Below, one piece after another: positions 1 through 8,959 of a DNA stretch of 64,000 nt (its first letter is position 1; every line of letters starts with the position of its first letter). The stretch comes from UBA10518 sp022837185 (GTDB lineage Bacteria; Desulfobacterota; Desulfobulbia; Desulfobulbales; Desulfobulbaceae). The notes under the pieces were generated by a model. The model ran no database searches. It worked only from the letters and a program-made list of their open reading frames with translations, and was not told where the DNA came from. The position numbers and the translations under genes were made by a program. Location of the stretch: the NCBI GenBank assembly GCA_034007705.1, contig JAVEQK010000003.1, positions 62,001-126,000 of the forward strand, given 5' to 3'.

Positions 1-43
1 TCGAACTGTAGCAGTCCGCCGCCGTCTCCGTCCCAGGGCAAAG

Positions 44-622
44 ATGGACACCTCGGGTCATCATATAGTTTACGGCACCCTGAAGGACTATCTGACCGGC
101 GAGGAGCTTCCCGATACCGATGATGAACGCAGCCGGCAGCAGCTTGCCCGTCTCCTGGTGGAGGAAAAGGGGTACGCCCCGGAAGAGCTTGAGCCCCGGT
201 TGTCCATCGAAACCGGTTTCAGCGGCCGCCGGGTCAGGTCCCTCATCGAGCTGACCGTCCGGATAGGGGGCCGGAGGGTGATGATTGTCCGGTACGGCCC
301 GGGCTCGCTGGTTACGAGGGAGAGAGCGGCGGTTGCGGCATCGCGGCTGCTTGATCCGGGGCACCGGATTCCCCTCGCCGTGGTGACCAACGGCCGAGAG
401 GCCGAACTGCTGGAAACCCGGACCGGCCGGGTGCTCGACACCGGCATGGAGGCGATTCCGGACAGGTCCCGGCTGGCCCGGCTGAGCGGCGAACTGGTCT
501 TCGAACCCTTTGCCGATGAAGAAAAAAGGGAGCGGGAGGCCAGGATCCTGCATGTTTTTGATGAAGAGGTGTGCTGCCGCGGCGGAGTTTGCGAATTGCC
601 GCCGGACGGGGACGCTGTTTGA
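44..622 (+). CDS. Stand-alone type I restriction HsdR N-terminal-like domain protein
   Basis: This 192-residue protein resembles the HSDR_N_2 domain, the nuclease-like N-terminal fold of type I restriction R subunits, but it carries no helicase motor. Conserved-looking stretches include the early IVYGTLKDYLTGEE segment and the region around LTVRIGGRRVMIVRYGPGS, where catalytic D/E-x-K-type residues would sit in the fold. No hsdM or hsdS gene lies nearby, and such solitary proteins are common in Desulfobacterota, so a restriction role is not implied. The C-terminus has a CCxxxxC-like cluster (CCRGGVC) that might bind a metal. The ATG start is the first in frame inside the window. The assignment rests on domain resemblance only; the function is unknown. 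Confidence 0.6.
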   Translation: MDTSGHHIVYGTLKDYLTGEELPDTDDERSRQQLARLLVEEKGYAPEELEPRLSIETGFSGRRVRSLIELTVRIGGRRVMIVRYGPGSLVTRERAAVAASRLLDPGHRIPLAVVTNGREAELLETRTGRVLDTGMEAIPDRSRLARLSGELVFEPFADEEKREREARILHVFDEEVCCRGGVCELPPDGDAV

Positions 623-687
623 CCGCTGGAGTTTCGCATTTGTCTCAATGCCCTTGATCCCGGTCTCTATCCAAACAAGAACCATCG

Positions 688-2037
688 ATGACGACAATGT
701 TAAAGGAATGGACGAAAACAAGCTGGCACGATTATCCGGCCCTGCAGCAGCCGAAATGGCCGGACAGACAAAAATATGACCAGGTACTGGCGAGCCTCTC
801 CACCCTCCCTCCCCTGGTTTTTGCGGGCGAAATACGGGAACTGAAAAAACTCCTGGCCGATGCCGTTGCGGGCAGGGCCTTTCTGCTGCAGGGGGGGGAC
901 TGCTCCGAGGAGTTCGCCCACTGCACCGCGCCCAATATCCGCGAAACACTCAAGGTCCTGCTGCAGATGGCGGTCATCCTGACCTATGCAGGCGGCAAGC
1001 CGGTGGTCAAGGTCGGACGCATCGCCGGCCAGTACGCCAAGCCGCGTTCAAGCGACACGGAAATCGTCAACGGGGTTGAAATTCCCAGCTACCGTGGTGA
1101 TATGTGCAACTCCGCCGAGCCGACGCCCGAGGCCCGCGTTCCCGACCCGGAGCGGATGCAGAAGGGATACTTCCTGTCGGCGGCGACCCTCAATCTGCTG
1201 CGGGCCTTCACCCGGGGCGGTTTCGCCGCCCTGCACAGGGTGCACGCCTGGAACCAGGAGTTCGTCAAGCAGTCGCCCATGGGGCGCTCCTATGAGCGGC
1301 TGGCCAATCAGATCAGCCAGGCCTTGAACTTCATGGAAGTCATCGGCATCTCCACGGACGTTCCGCAGTTGAAGCAGGCCCATTTTTTTACCTCCCACGA
1401 AGCGCTGTTTCTCGGCTATGAGGAATCCCTGACCAGGGAGGATTCGACGACCGGCGGGTGGTATGACTGCTCCGCCCACATGTTGTGGATCGGCGACCGC
1501 ACCCGGCAGCTTGACGGAGCCCATGTCGAGTTTCTCCGCGGGGTGCTGAACCCGCTGGGCATGAAAGTCGGTCCGCAGTACGAAACGGACGACATCCTGT
1601 CGATTATCGAGCGGCTCAATCCCGACAACGAGCCGGGGCGGATGACCCTGATCACCCGTTTCGGGGCCGGGAAGATTGACTGCTGCCTGCCGCCCCTGAT
1701 CCGGGCCGTCAAAAGGGCGGGCCTGAATGTGCTCTGGTGCTGCGATCCCATGCATGCCAATACCTTTACCGCCGCCTCCGGTCATAAGACCAGGAATTTT
1801 GACGACATCCTGTCCGAGCTGCGCTGCTTTTTCGAGTTGAACTGGGCCGAGGGCACCATTCCGGGCGGGGTCCACTTCGAGCTGACCGGCGACAACGTAA
1901 CGGAATGCATCGGCGGCGCCCGGCAACTGGCGGACGAGCAGCTGAGCCTCAATTATCTGACCACGTGCGATCCCCGGCTGAACGCCGAGCAGAGCCTGGA
2001 AATGGCTTTCCAGATTGCCGAGATGATCCGCACGTAG
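688..2037 (+). CDS. Class II 3-deoxy-D-arabino-heptulosonate 7-phosphate synthase
   Basis: It condenses phosphoenolpyruvate and erythrose 4-phosphate, the first step of the shikimate pathway, in the cytosol. The 449-residue length and sequence match the class II (plant/mycobacterial type) family. QGGDCSEEF at about residues 68-76 holds the metal-ligand cysteine (C72). RIAGQYAKPRS at 111-121 is a family hallmark, and WCCDPMHANT at about 350 supplies further active-site residues. The Mycobacterium-type N-terminal regulatory extension is short here, so the form of feedback control cannot be predicted. It appears monocistronic and faces ptsN convergently. The Shine-Dalgarno site is weak; the ATG at 688 gives the usual class II N-terminus with the KEWTKTSWHDYPALQQP segment. 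Confidence 0.93.
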   Translation: MTTMLKEWTKTSWHDYPALQQPKWPDRQKYDQVLASLSTLPPLVFAGEIRELKKLLADAVAGRAFLLQGGDCSEEFAHCTAPNIRETLKVLLQMAVILTYAGGKPVVKVGRIAGQYAKPRSSDTEIVNGVEIPSYRGDMCNSAEPTPEARVPDPERMQKGYFLSAATLNLLRAFTRGGFAALHRVHAWNQEFVKQSPMGRSYERLANQISQALNFMEVIGISTDVPQLKQAHFFTSHEALFLGYEESLTREDSTTGGWYDCSAHMLWIGDRTRQLDGAHVEFLRGVLNPLGMKVGPQYETDDILSIIERLNPDNEPGRMTLITRFGAGKIDCCLPPLIRAVKRAGLNVLWCCDPMHANTFTAASGHKTRNFDDILSELRCFFELNWAEGTIPGGVHFELTGDNVTECIGGARQLADEQLSLNYLTTCDPRLNAEQSLEMAFQIAEMIRT

Positions 2038-2064
2038 GAGAGGGGCCGGCGCAGTGGCCTGGCC

Positions 2065-2080
2065 CGGCCGCATCCGGCCG
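2065..2080. terminator. GC-rich hairpin between convergent genes
   Basis: CGGCCG, loop CATC, CGGCCG forms a perfect 6-bp stem in the 44-bp gap between the DAHP synthase and ptsN stop codons. There is no T-tract on either side, so it is only a possible weak bidirectional terminator. Confidence 0.25.
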
Positions 2081-2081
2081 A

Positions 2082-2537
2082 TCACGGGCCCTGGAGAAAA
2101 ATTTCGACGATTTCCTGCTGCCCGGTGGCAAGCCTGAGCCGGCGGCGGATCTCGGGCTGTTTGAGGAGGCGGCTGGCCCCGGCCAGCGTTTTCAGGTAGG
2201 TGCCGCCCGAATCCACCGGGCAGAGTATCATGAAGATATAGTACACCGGCTGGTTGTCGAGGGCGTCATAGCTGATTCCTTCAAGGCTGCGGGCGAAGCA
2301 GAGCAGAATCCTGTCCAGTCCTTTTATCCTGGCGTGGGGGATCGCCACCCCGTTGCCGACCCCGGTGGAGCCGATCTGCTCCCTTTCCCACAAGGCGTTG
2401 AAGATGATGTCGGTTTCGATGTGCGGAATCCGGCGATGGGCGATCTCCGCCATTTCCCGCAGGACGCTTTCCTTGGTTTTGCCTGGAATGTGCAGGAGGA
2501 TGCACTGTTCAGCCAGCTGCAGCATCGGCGGGTTCAT
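2082..2537 (-). CDS. ptsN: PTS IIA-like nitrogen-regulatory protein (EIIA-Ntr)
   Basis: This 151-residue PTS EIIA type 2 domain protein has its phospho-acceptor histidine in GVAIPHARI (H68). It is probably phosphorylated by an Npr/EI-Ntr chain and used for regulation rather than sugar import. The family links nitrogen, potassium and envelope status to sigma-54 genes. The start overlaps the rpoN stop by 4 bp, implying translational coupling in lptA-lptB-rpoN-ptsN. In many proteobacteria hpf sits between rpoN and ptsN; here it is missing. Neither npr nor hprK follows within the window. Confidence 0.88.
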   Translation of the reverse strand: MNPPMLQLAEQCILLHIPGKTKESVLREMAEIAHRRIPHIETDIIFNALWEREQIGSTGVGNGVAIPHARIKGLDRILLCFARSLEGISYDALDNQPVYYIFMILCPVDSGGTYLKTLAGASRLLKQPEIRRRLRLATGQQEIVEIFLQGP

Positions 2538-3982
2538 TTCTTGCGACGGAATTTGACCGGAAGAATGCCGAGCTGGTCCCGGTACTTGGCGACGGTGCGC
2601 CGGGCAACCTGGATATTTTCCCTGGCGAGTATTTCCGAAATCTTGTTGTCGCTGAGGGGCTTGGCGGGGTTTTCGGACTGGACGAGCTGGCGGATCCTGT
2701 TGCGGATGCTTTCCGAGGCGACGGTATCCCCGTTGATTGTCGCCACCGCGGTGCTGAAGAAATATTTCAGCTCATAGATCCCCTGGGGGGTATGGGCATA
2801 TTTGTTGGACGTCACCCGGCTGACCGTCGATTCGTGCATGCCGATGTCCTCGGCGACATCCCGGAGGATCAGCGGCTTCAGGTGGCTGGGGCCGTGCTCG
2901 AAAAATTCCTTCTGGAACTTGAGGATGCTTTCCATGACCTTGTAGATCGTCCGCTGCCTCTGCTGCAGGGACTTGATGAACCACTCGGCGCTCCGCTGCT
3001 TGTCCCTCAGGTAGCCGAGGGATTCCGGGTTCAGCCCCTTTTTTTCCCGCAGCAGTCTGAGATAGTCGTCGGAAAGCTTCAACTGGGGCAGGCCGTCGTT
3101 GTTGAGCTGGATGACATACTCCCCGTCCACCTTGAAGACATAGACGTCGGGGACGATATAATTGGTCTGTTCGTTGGAGAATTCATTGCCGGGAAAAGGG
3201 ACGAGGCCGCTTATGGTCTCGATCTCCTTCATCACCGCTTTGACCGTGGCTCCCGTCTTGCGGGCAATGAGGGCGTAGTTTCTTGTTTCAAGCAGGTTCA
3301 GGTGATCGCTGACGATCCGGTAGGCCAGGGAATCTTCCAGGCCCTTGCGGCTCAGCTGCAGGCGCAGGGATTCACGGATATCCCTGGCGGCGATCCCCGG
3401 CGGGTCAAGCTGTTGCACGCGTTGGAGTATGTCCAGAGCGGCTTCCTCGCTGCAGCCCGCGTAGGCGCAGATGTCGGCTATGTCGGCCTGGAGGAACCCG
3501 TGGCGGTCCAGGTTGCCGATGATGAACATGGCAATGTCCAGTTCCCGGTCGTTGAGATCCAGGTCCGAGAGCTGCCACTGCATGTGGGCCTTCAGTCCGG
3601 GCTGGCTGGAGATGAAGTCGAACTGGGAGGGCGCGTCGGCCGGGGGCGTCTCCCTGGCAAAGGACAGGTCGCTGTCAAAGGTGTTGACATAGTCGGCCCA
3701 GTTGATTTCAGCCAAAGTGGCCGCATCCTCCCCGGGGATCTTGGCGGTCACCGCCGGCTCGCCCCCCTCCTCCGGCTCCTGGTTGGCGAGGGTGTCGGAC
3801 TTGGTCGTCTGGTTCGCCTCTTCCGCGGCCTCTTCGAGCAGGGGATTCTGTTCCAGTTCGGCCTGCAGCGCGTCGGTCAATTCAAGCCGGTTCAACTGCA
3901 GAAGCTTGATGGCCTGGCGCAGCTGCGGCGTCATGACCAGTTTCTGGGCCAGCTTAAGCTGCTGTCTGAGTTCTAGGACCAT
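2534..3982 (-). CDS. rpoN: RNA polymerase sigma-54 factor
   Basis: This is the sigma factor for -24/-12 promoters, which need AAA+ activators. The 482 residues show the three expected regions. Region I is glutamine/leucine-rich and contacts activator and core (MVLELRQQLKLAQKLVMTP onward). Region II is acidic and variable (about 55-110). The C-terminal part is core- and DNA-binding, ending in the RpoN box ARRTVAKYRDQ at about 460-470, which reads the -24 element. It lies after lptB and overlaps ptsN by 4 bp, a widespread proteobacterial arrangement. I found no convincing -24/-12 promoter in the intergenic gaps of this window. Confidence 0.96.
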   Translation of the reverse strand: MVLELRQQLKLAQKLVMTPQLRQAIKLLQLNRLELTDALQAELEQNPLLEEAAEEANQTTKSDTLANQEPEEGGEPAVTAKIPGEDAATLAEINWADYVNTFDSDLSFARETPPADAPSQFDFISSQPGLKAHMQWQLSDLDLNDRELDIAMFIIGNLDRHGFLQADIADICAYAGCSEEAALDILQRVQQLDPPGIAARDIRESLRLQLSRKGLEDSLAYRIVSDHLNLLETRNYALIARKTGATVKAVMKEIETISGLVPFPGNEFSNEQTNYIVPDVYVFKVDGEYVIQLNNDGLPQLKLSDDYLRLLREKKGLNPESLGYLRDKQRSAEWFIKSLQQRQRTIYKVMESILKFQKEFFEHGPSHLKPLILRDVAEDIGMHESTVSRVTSNKYAHTPQGIYELKYFFSTAVATINGDTVASESIRNRIRQLVQSENPAKPLSDNKISEILARENIQVARRTVAKYRDQLGILPVKFRRKK

Positions 3983-4036
3983 CTTCCCTCACCGGTTGGC
4001 GGAAAAATACGACTTGCCCGTTGCCGCATTGACCGC

Positions 4037-4774
4037 TCACATGCTGAAGTTGTCGCCGAGATACATTTTTCTCGCCACCTTGCTGACGATGATGTCGTCC
4101 GCGACCCCGCTGGTCAGGATCTGCCCGTTGTTGACGATATAGGCGAAATCGCAGACCTGGAGGGTTTCGCGGACATTGTGGTCGGATATCAGGATGCCGA
4201 GCCCCTTCCTCTTCAGCTCCCGGATGATCTGCTGCAGGTCGGCCACCGACAGAGGATCGACGCCGGCAAAGGGTTCGTCCAGCAGGATGAAGCGCGGCCG
4301 GGTCGCCAGAGCGCGCATGATTTCAACCCGGCGGCGTTCACCGCCCGACAGCGCGTGGCCCTTGTTGGAGGCCAGGTGTTCTATCTTCAGTTCGGCCAGC
4401 AGCTCCCGGATGATGGTGTTTATCTCATTTTCAGCGAGTCCCAGGGGTTCCAGAACAATGCGGACGTTCTCCTCCACGGTCAGCTTTTTGAATATTGACG
4501 GCTCCTGGGCCAGGTAGGTGATGCCCTTCCAGGCCCTTTTGTGGATCGGCAGGTCGGTGATGTCCTCCTGGTTGAGAAAAATGTGGCCCCTGTCCGGCTT
4601 GATGAAGCCGACAATGGAATAAAACGTGGTCGTCTTGCCGGCCCCGTTGGGACCGAGCAGGCCGACAACCCTGCCGCTCTGCACCTGGAGGTTGACCTGG
4701 TCGACCACGCGGCGATTGCGGTATTCCTTGACCAGACCCCTGGTCTCGAGAACGGAGACGGAGGCCATGGTCAC
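4037..4774 (-). CDS. lptB: LPS export ABC transporter ATP-binding protein
   Basis: This cytosolic ATPase of the LptB2FGC complex extracts lipopolysaccharide from the inner membrane. The 245 residues contain Walker A GPNGAGKTT (41-49), a Q-loop near AQEPSIF, the ABC signature LSGGE (142-146), Walker B FILLDEP (162-168) with the LptB-typical FAGVDP after it, and the H-loop histidine in ISDHN (H199). It overlaps lptA by 4 bp and precedes rpoN by 54 bp. The genes for LptC, LptF and LptG are not in the window. Confidence 0.95.
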   Translation of the reverse strand: MTMASVSVLETRGLVKEYRNRRVVDQVNLQVQSGRVVGLLGPNGAGKTTTFYSIVGFIKPDRGHIFLNQEDITDLPIHKRAWKGITYLAQEPSIFKKLTVEENVRIVLEPLGLAENEINTIIRELLAELKIEHLASNKGHALSGGERRRVEIMRALATRPRFILLDEPFAGVDPLSVADLQQIIRELKRKGLGILISDHNVRETLQVCDFAYIVNNGQILTSGVADDIIVSKVARKMYLGDNFSM

Positions 4775-5334
4775 TTTGCCGGCGAATCCGACTGGATGAC
4801 GGCCTTTACCCGCCCGGTTTTGCCGCCGGCCTGCTCCTTGCCGGTCCCGTCGGCGGTTGACGGACCTTCAACAATCGAGCGGCCCTCGTCCAGGTAGTAG
4901 GTGATGGTTTTGCCGGCGACCATGTTCTGGCCCTGCCAGGCCCGGGCATCGCCGGAGAGGATCACTTTGCGGTCCTCGGCGTAGTAGTCCATGCGCTGGC
5001 CGGTACCCAGCCAGTCGCCCTGGGAAACCTGCACATTGCCCAGGCAGATCAGCTTTTTGACCTGGCTCGATCCCCCGGTCCCGCCCTGGCCGTTTTCCTG
5101 ATGGTAGTAGACGGTCATCTCGTCCGTTCGGATGATCACTTCTCCCTGGCGGGCGTCAACGTTGCCGGAAAAAACGACCGAATTGTCCTGTTCCCGGGAG
5201 ACCATCCGATCGGCTTCAATGTTGATGGGTTCGGAGGAATTCTGCACGCCCCCGGCCGCGGGGGCGAACAGAGCGGGCCCGGCGCACGCCAGCAGGACGA
5301 TGCACATCTTTTTGAATTGCGGTAAGAATTTCAT
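4771..5334 (-). CDS. lptA: LPS transport periplasmic protein LptA (OstA-like)
   Basis: A periplasmic bridge protein that carries LPS from the inner membrane complex to LptD. It has a signal peptide (MKFLPQFKKM then a hydrophobic run ending near APAAG), followed by an OstA beta-jellyroll domain with NIEADRM, VVFSGNVDARQGEV and the later ICLGNVQVSQGDWLGTG and KVILSGDARAWQG repeats. I chose the methionine at 5334, which opens directly into the signal peptide; an upstream in-frame ATG at 5367 would add 11 residues. lptC and kdsC, usual upstream partners, are absent: the next gene is the divergent argB. The C-terminal 30 residues are a polar tail. Confidence 0.85.
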   Translation of the reverse strand: MKFLPQFKKMCIVLLACAGPALFAPAAGGVQNSSEPINIEADRMVSREQDNSVVFSGNVDARQGEVIIRTDEMTVYYHQENGQGGTGGSSQVKKLICLGNVQVSQGDWLGTGQRMDYYAEDRKVILSGDARAWQGQNMVAGKTITYYLDEGRSIVEGPSTADGTGKEQAGGKTGRVKAVIQSDSPAK

Positions 5335-5427
5335 CAAGCGCTCCAACGAAAAAATGAGATTGCGCATTTCAGGTTTGTTTCTTGCATAAGGTGCTGAATC
5401 ATAACTGCTTGCCGGGGAAAAGTAAAG

Positions 5428-5458
5428 AGTATATCCACCGGGACCAAACTCTGCGCAA
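5428..5458 (-). promoter_or_regulatory. Possible weak promoter for lptA operon
   Basis: Reading on the minus strand, a TATACT -10-like hexamer (5428-5433) lies about 95 bp before the chosen lptA start. The best -35-like match is TTGCGC with a long 19-bp spacer. This is suggestive only. Confidence 0.25.
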
Positions 5459-5495
5459 ATGTCTTTTCCGACAAAAATTGAAATTAAGAGAAGTG

Positions 5496-5524
5496 TTTAC
5501 AGGACGGCCGGGGGCGGGTAGAAT
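5496..5524 (+). promoter_or_regulatory. Sigma-70-type promoter for argB
   Basis: TTTACA (5496-5501), a 17-bp spacer and TAGAAT (5519-5524) make a good -35/-10 pair. It sits 55 bp before the argB ATG, in the divergent lptA/argB gap. A GGAGAG ribosome site follows at 5566-5571. It probably drives argB-argD; I did not recognise an ARG box. Confidence 0.6.
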
Positions 5525-5578
5525 GAAGCGGCGCTGGGAGAGGAGCGTCAGGGTCACCCGTTTCCGGAGAGAAGAATC

Positions 5579-6463
5579 ATGCAGGAAAGCATAGCCAAGG
5601 CGAAGGTTCTGATAGAATCGCTGCCCTATATTCGCGAGTTCAGGGAAAAAACGGTTGTCATCAAGTACGGCGGCCACGCCATGGTCGATGATGAACTGAA
5701 GAAAAACTTTGCCCTGGACGTCATCCTGATGAAATACATCGGGATCAACCCGGTGATCATCCATGGCGGCGGCCCCCAGATCAACCGGTTCCTGGAAAAA
5801 ATGCAGATCACCTCCAATTATGTCCAGGGAATGCGGGTGACGGACGGCGAAACCATGGATGTGGTGGAAATGGTGCTGGTGGGCAAGGTGAACAAGGAGA
5901 TTGTCGGCCTGATCAATCATTGCGGCGGCAGGGCGGTCGGTCTGTCGGGCCGCGACGGCGACCTGGTTCAGGCCGGCAAGCTGACCCTGCACATCCGGCC
6001 GGACGATCCGGCCCGGCCGCCGGAGCTCATCGACCTGGGCCGGGTCGGCCAGGTGACCGGCGTCAATCCGGATATCCTCCGGACCCTTGAGGCACGAGAC
6101 TTCATTCCTGTCATCGCCCCTGTCGGGGTGGGAGATGACGGCCAGGCGTATAACATCAACGCCGATCTGGTGGCCGCGGCGATTGCCTCGGAACTGCAGG
6201 CGGTCAAGCTGATCCTGCTCACCGACGTGGAAGGGGTCAAGGACCGGAGCGGGGCGCTCCTGTCGTCAATCCGCCGGGAGGAGACCGAAGAGCTGATCGA
6301 GGCGGGCGTTGTTTCCGGGGGGATGATCCCCAAGGTGCGCTGCTGTGCCGCGGCCCTGGAGAAAGGGGTGGCCAAGACGCACATCATTGACGGCCGGCGC
6401 GAGCATGCCATTCTGCTTGAAATTTTCACCCACCGGGGGATCGGCACGGAGATAGTCAAATGA
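5579..6463 (+). CDS. argB: Acetylglutamate kinase
   Basis: It phosphorylates N-acetyl-L-glutamate, the second step of arginine synthesis and the usual arginine-inhibited one. The 294 residues fit the amino acid kinase fold, with VVIKYGGHAM (K29 for phosphate binding), the IHGGGPQI glycine loop, the ADLVAAAIA segment and the C-terminal SGGMIPKV element. The N-terminal helix (MQESIAKAKVLIESLPYIREF) is the one used by hexameric, arginine-sensitive kinases, so feedback inhibition is likely. It is the first gene of the arg block, with a strong GGAGAG site 7 bp before the ATG, and it overlaps argD by 4 bp. Confidence 0.96.
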   Translation: MQESIAKAKVLIESLPYIREFREKTVVIKYGGHAMVDDELKKNFALDVILMKYIGINPVIIHGGGPQINRFLEKMQITSNYVQGMRVTDGETMDVVEMVLVGKVNKEIVGLINHCGGRAVGLSGRDGDLVQAGKLTLHIRPDDPARPPELIDLGRVGQVTGVNPDILRTLEARDFIPVIAPVGVGDDGQAYNINADLVAAAIASELQAVKLILLTDVEGVKDRSGALLSSIRREETEELIEAGVVSGGMIPKVRCCAAALEKGVAKTHIIDGRREHAILLEIFTHRGIGTEIVK

Positions 6464-7659
6464 GCGAGAACAGCAACTGGAAGACAAGAGGTGACAAGGT
6501 GTTTATCGGAACCTACAGCCGCTTTCCGGCTGCCATGGTCAGGGGCGAAGGCTGCCGGTTATGGGATGCCGACGGCCGGGAATATCTGGATTTTCTGGCC
6601 GGAATCGCCGTCTGCTCCCTCGGCCACTGCCATCCGGCCGTGACCGAGGCTGTCTGCCGCCAGGCGGGAACGCTCATGCACGTTTCCAATCTGTTCTATA
6701 CCGCTCCGCAGATTGAACTGGCCGAGCTGCTGACCGCCCATTCGTTCGCCGACAAGGTTTTCATGGCCAATTCCGGCGCCGAGGCCAACGAGGCCGCCCT
6801 CAAGCTGGCCAGGATCCACAGCGGCCCCGGGCGGTATGAAGTGATTTCCCTGACCGGGTCCTTTCACGGCCGCACCCTCGCCACCGTGGCGGCAACGGGG
6901 CAGCCGCGGTTTCACCAGGGGTTCGAGCCCCTGCCGCACGGTTTTGTGCACGCCGAATTCGGTGAAATGGAATCACTGGAGAGGCTGATCGGTGACCGCA
7001 CCTGCGCCATCATGTGCGAGCCGCTGCAGGGCGAGTCCGGGGTGCGGCCGCTGGAGCCGGAGTACCTGGCCGCCATCCGGAAGCTGTGCGACAGGCACAA
7101 CCTGCTGCTCATTTTTGACGAGGTGCAGACCGGCATGGGGCGGACCGGGACACTGTTCGCCTATGAACAGCTCGGCGTGACCCCGGACATCCTCACCCTG
7201 GCCAAGGCCATGGGCAACGGCCTGCCCATCGGCGTCATGCTGACCAGGGAGGACATCGCGGCCTCCCTCACCGTCGGAACCCACGCGTCAACCTTCGGCG
7301 GCAACCCGGTGGCGGCCGCGGCGGGAGTTGCCGTCCTCAAGCTCATGCTGGCGGACGGATTCCTCGCCGGCGTCCGGGAGAAAGGCGAGTACCTGGCGGG
7401 CAGGCTCGCCGATGTCGCCCGGCGCTTTCCCGCTCTGGCCTCCGGAGTCAGGGGGAGGGGCCTGCTGCTCGGACTGGTGCTGACCGAAAAGGGTCGGGAA
7501 CAGGGGCCCGCCATTGTTCAAGGGATGTTCGAACAGGGGGTGCTGATCAACTTTGCCGGCAACAGCGTCCTGCGGTTCATCCCCCCGCTGATTGTCAGCA
7601 GGGAGGAGACGGACCGCATGATCGCCGCCCTGGTCCATGTCCTGGGCGGACTCGCCTGA
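6460..7659 (+). CDS. argD: Acetylornithine aminotransferase
   Basis: A PLP-dependent class III aminotransferase that converts N-acetylglutamate semialdehyde to N-acetylornithine. ArgD often also serves N-succinyl-diaminopimelate in lysine synthesis, which would fit the dap genes downstream. The 399 residues include the phosphate-binding NSGAEANEAA (104-113), the FDEVQTGMGRTG loop with the PLP-contacting aspartate (D220), and the Schiff-base lysine K249 in LAKAMGNGLPIG. It overlaps argB by 4 bp. A gap of about 290 bp follows, so argF probably has its own promoter. Confidence 0.95.
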   Translation: MSENSNWKTRGDKVFIGTYSRFPAAMVRGEGCRLWDADGREYLDFLAGIAVCSLGHCHPAVTEAVCRQAGTLMHVSNLFYTAPQIELAELLTAHSFADKVFMANSGAEANEAALKLARIHSGPGRYEVISLTGSFHGRTLATVAATGQPRFHQGFEPLPHGFVHAEFGEMESLERLIGDRTCAIMCEPLQGESGVRPLEPEYLAAIRKLCDRHNLLLIFDEVQTGMGRTGTLFAYEQLGVTPDILTLAKAMGNGLPIGVMLTREDIAASLTVGTHASTFGGNPVAAAAGVAVLKLMLADGFLAGVREKGEYLAGRLADVARRFPALASGVRGRGLLLGLVLTEKGREQGPAIVQGMFEQGVLINFAGNSVLRFIPPLIVSREETDRMIAALVHVLGGLA

Positions 7660-7952
7660 GAGCGGGGGCGCGGTCCGCCGGCACCGGGGGAAATCCTGAA
7701 GTCCGCGCCTGCCGCCGAACAGTCGTGACCGGAATCGGTTCCCCGCAATCCTGATCATCTTCATTGCTTCTTTCCTCTGCCGAGGATCTCTGAGTCGCCG
7801 GAAAAGAGCGGTAATCTTGAAATTTCTTTGCAAGCAGCATGTTTTTTTGTATAAATTAAAGTTTTTGGTTCGAGTGGGAACGGGGCGCCACCGCCGGGTG
7901 CACAGCGCGTCCGCTGCCTGCCGGGCCGTACCTGCAAGACAGAGTATGGATT
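7660..7952 (+). promoter_or_regulatory. argD-argF intergenic region with a candidate promoter
   Basis: This 293-bp gap breaks the arg cluster and turns AT-rich near its middle. TTGCAA (7828-7833), 16 bp, then TATAAA (7850-7855) gives a plausible promoter about 100 bp before argF. The untranslated leader after it is GC-rich. I see no obvious leader peptide or gene in the rest. Confidence 0.45.
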
Positions 7953-8864
7953 ATGTGCAACCATCTGTTGGCTCTGAAGGATTTTGACCGGGACCGGCTC
8001 ACCGCGCTCATCGAGCGGGCGATGGTCTTGAAGCGTGAGGCCGCTGAAGGACTCCACCACCAGTCCCTGTCCGGCCGGACGATCAGCATGCTGTTTGAAA
8101 AGCCCTCCACCCGGACCAGGGTATCGTTCGAAGCGGCCATGTACGGCATGGGGGGACAGGTCATCCATATGTCCTCCAAGGAGTCCCAGCTGACCCGGGG
8201 AGAGCCCCTCAAGGATATGGCCCGGGTTCTCGCCAGGTATGTCGACGCCGTAGTGGTGCGGACCTACGGCCAGGAAGTTGTCGAGGAGCTGGCCCGTCAT
8301 TCCGAAGTGCCGGTGATCAATGCCCTCACCGATCTCCACCATCCCTGTCAGGTCCTGAGCGATGTCATGACGGTGCTGGAAAAGAAAAACACCCTGGAGA
8401 GTCTGAAAATCGTCTGGCTGGGGGACGGCAACAACATGGCGAACTCCTGGATCGAGGCGGCGGCGATTTTCGGCTTCCCGCTGACCCTTGCCTGCCCGGC
8501 GGGATACGGCCCGGATGAAGCTGTTCTGGATGCCGCCCGCCGGAGAGCGTCCGCGCCGATCACCCTGCTCGATGATCCCCGCGAGGCCGTACGGGATGCC
8601 GACGTGATCAATGTCGACGTCTGGGCGTCGATGGGACGGGAGGATGAGCAGGAGCAGCGGCGGCGTATTTTTCAGTCCTTTCAGTTGAACAGCGGGCTGC
8701 TCGCCGCCGCCCGAGGCGATGCCGTCGTTCTCCATTGCCTCCCGGCCCACCGGGGCGAAGAGATCACCGACGACGTGCTGGAAGGGGAGCACAGCGTCGT
8801 CTTTGATCAGGCGGAAAACAAAATGCATATCCACAAAGCGATCCTGGAGCATTTTATCCTATAA
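7953..8864 (+). CDS. argF: Ornithine carbamoyltransferase
   Basis: It forms citrulline from ornithine and carbamoyl phosphate. At 303 residues it is the standard length for the anabolic enzyme. The carbamoyl-phosphate loop STRTR is at 52-56, HPCQ at 130-133 binds the carbamoyl group, DxxxSMG (here VWASMGRE, about 223-230) contacts ornithine, and the catalytic HCLPAHR is at 261-267. The upstream ribosome site is weak; a second ATG 7 bp upstream is out of frame. It lies 95 bp before argG. Confidence 0.95.
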   Translation: MCNHLLALKDFDRDRLTALIERAMVLKREAAEGLHHQSLSGRTISMLFEKPSTRTRVSFEAAMYGMGGQVIHMSSKESQLTRGEPLKDMARVLARYVDAVVVRTYGQEVVEELARHSEVPVINALTDLHHPCQVLSDVMTVLEKKNTLESLKIVWLGDGNNMANSWIEAAAIFGFPLTLACPAGYGPDEAVLDAARRRASAPITLLDDPREAVRDADVINVDVWASMGREDEQEQRRRIFQSFQLNSGLLAAARGDAVVLHCLPAHRGEEITDDVLEGEHSVVFDQAENKMHIHKAILEHFIL

Positions 8865-8959
8865 AGAACTGGATCCCGGAGGAAGGCTCCGGGGCGGGCC
8901 ACGCCCGTCATTCCGGGCGAAGAACAGGAGGAGGCGCCGCGGTGCCCAAGTAAGGAACT

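Noticed and set aside
1048..2085. 345-residue open frame antisense to the DAHP synthase
   Set aside because: A shadow of a clear enzyme gene in GC-rich DNA; no family motif and no ribosome site.
5335..5367. Upstream ATG for lptA giving 11 more residues
   Set aside because: The later ATG begins a normal signal peptide; the extension MRNLIFSLERL would put charged residues ahead of it.
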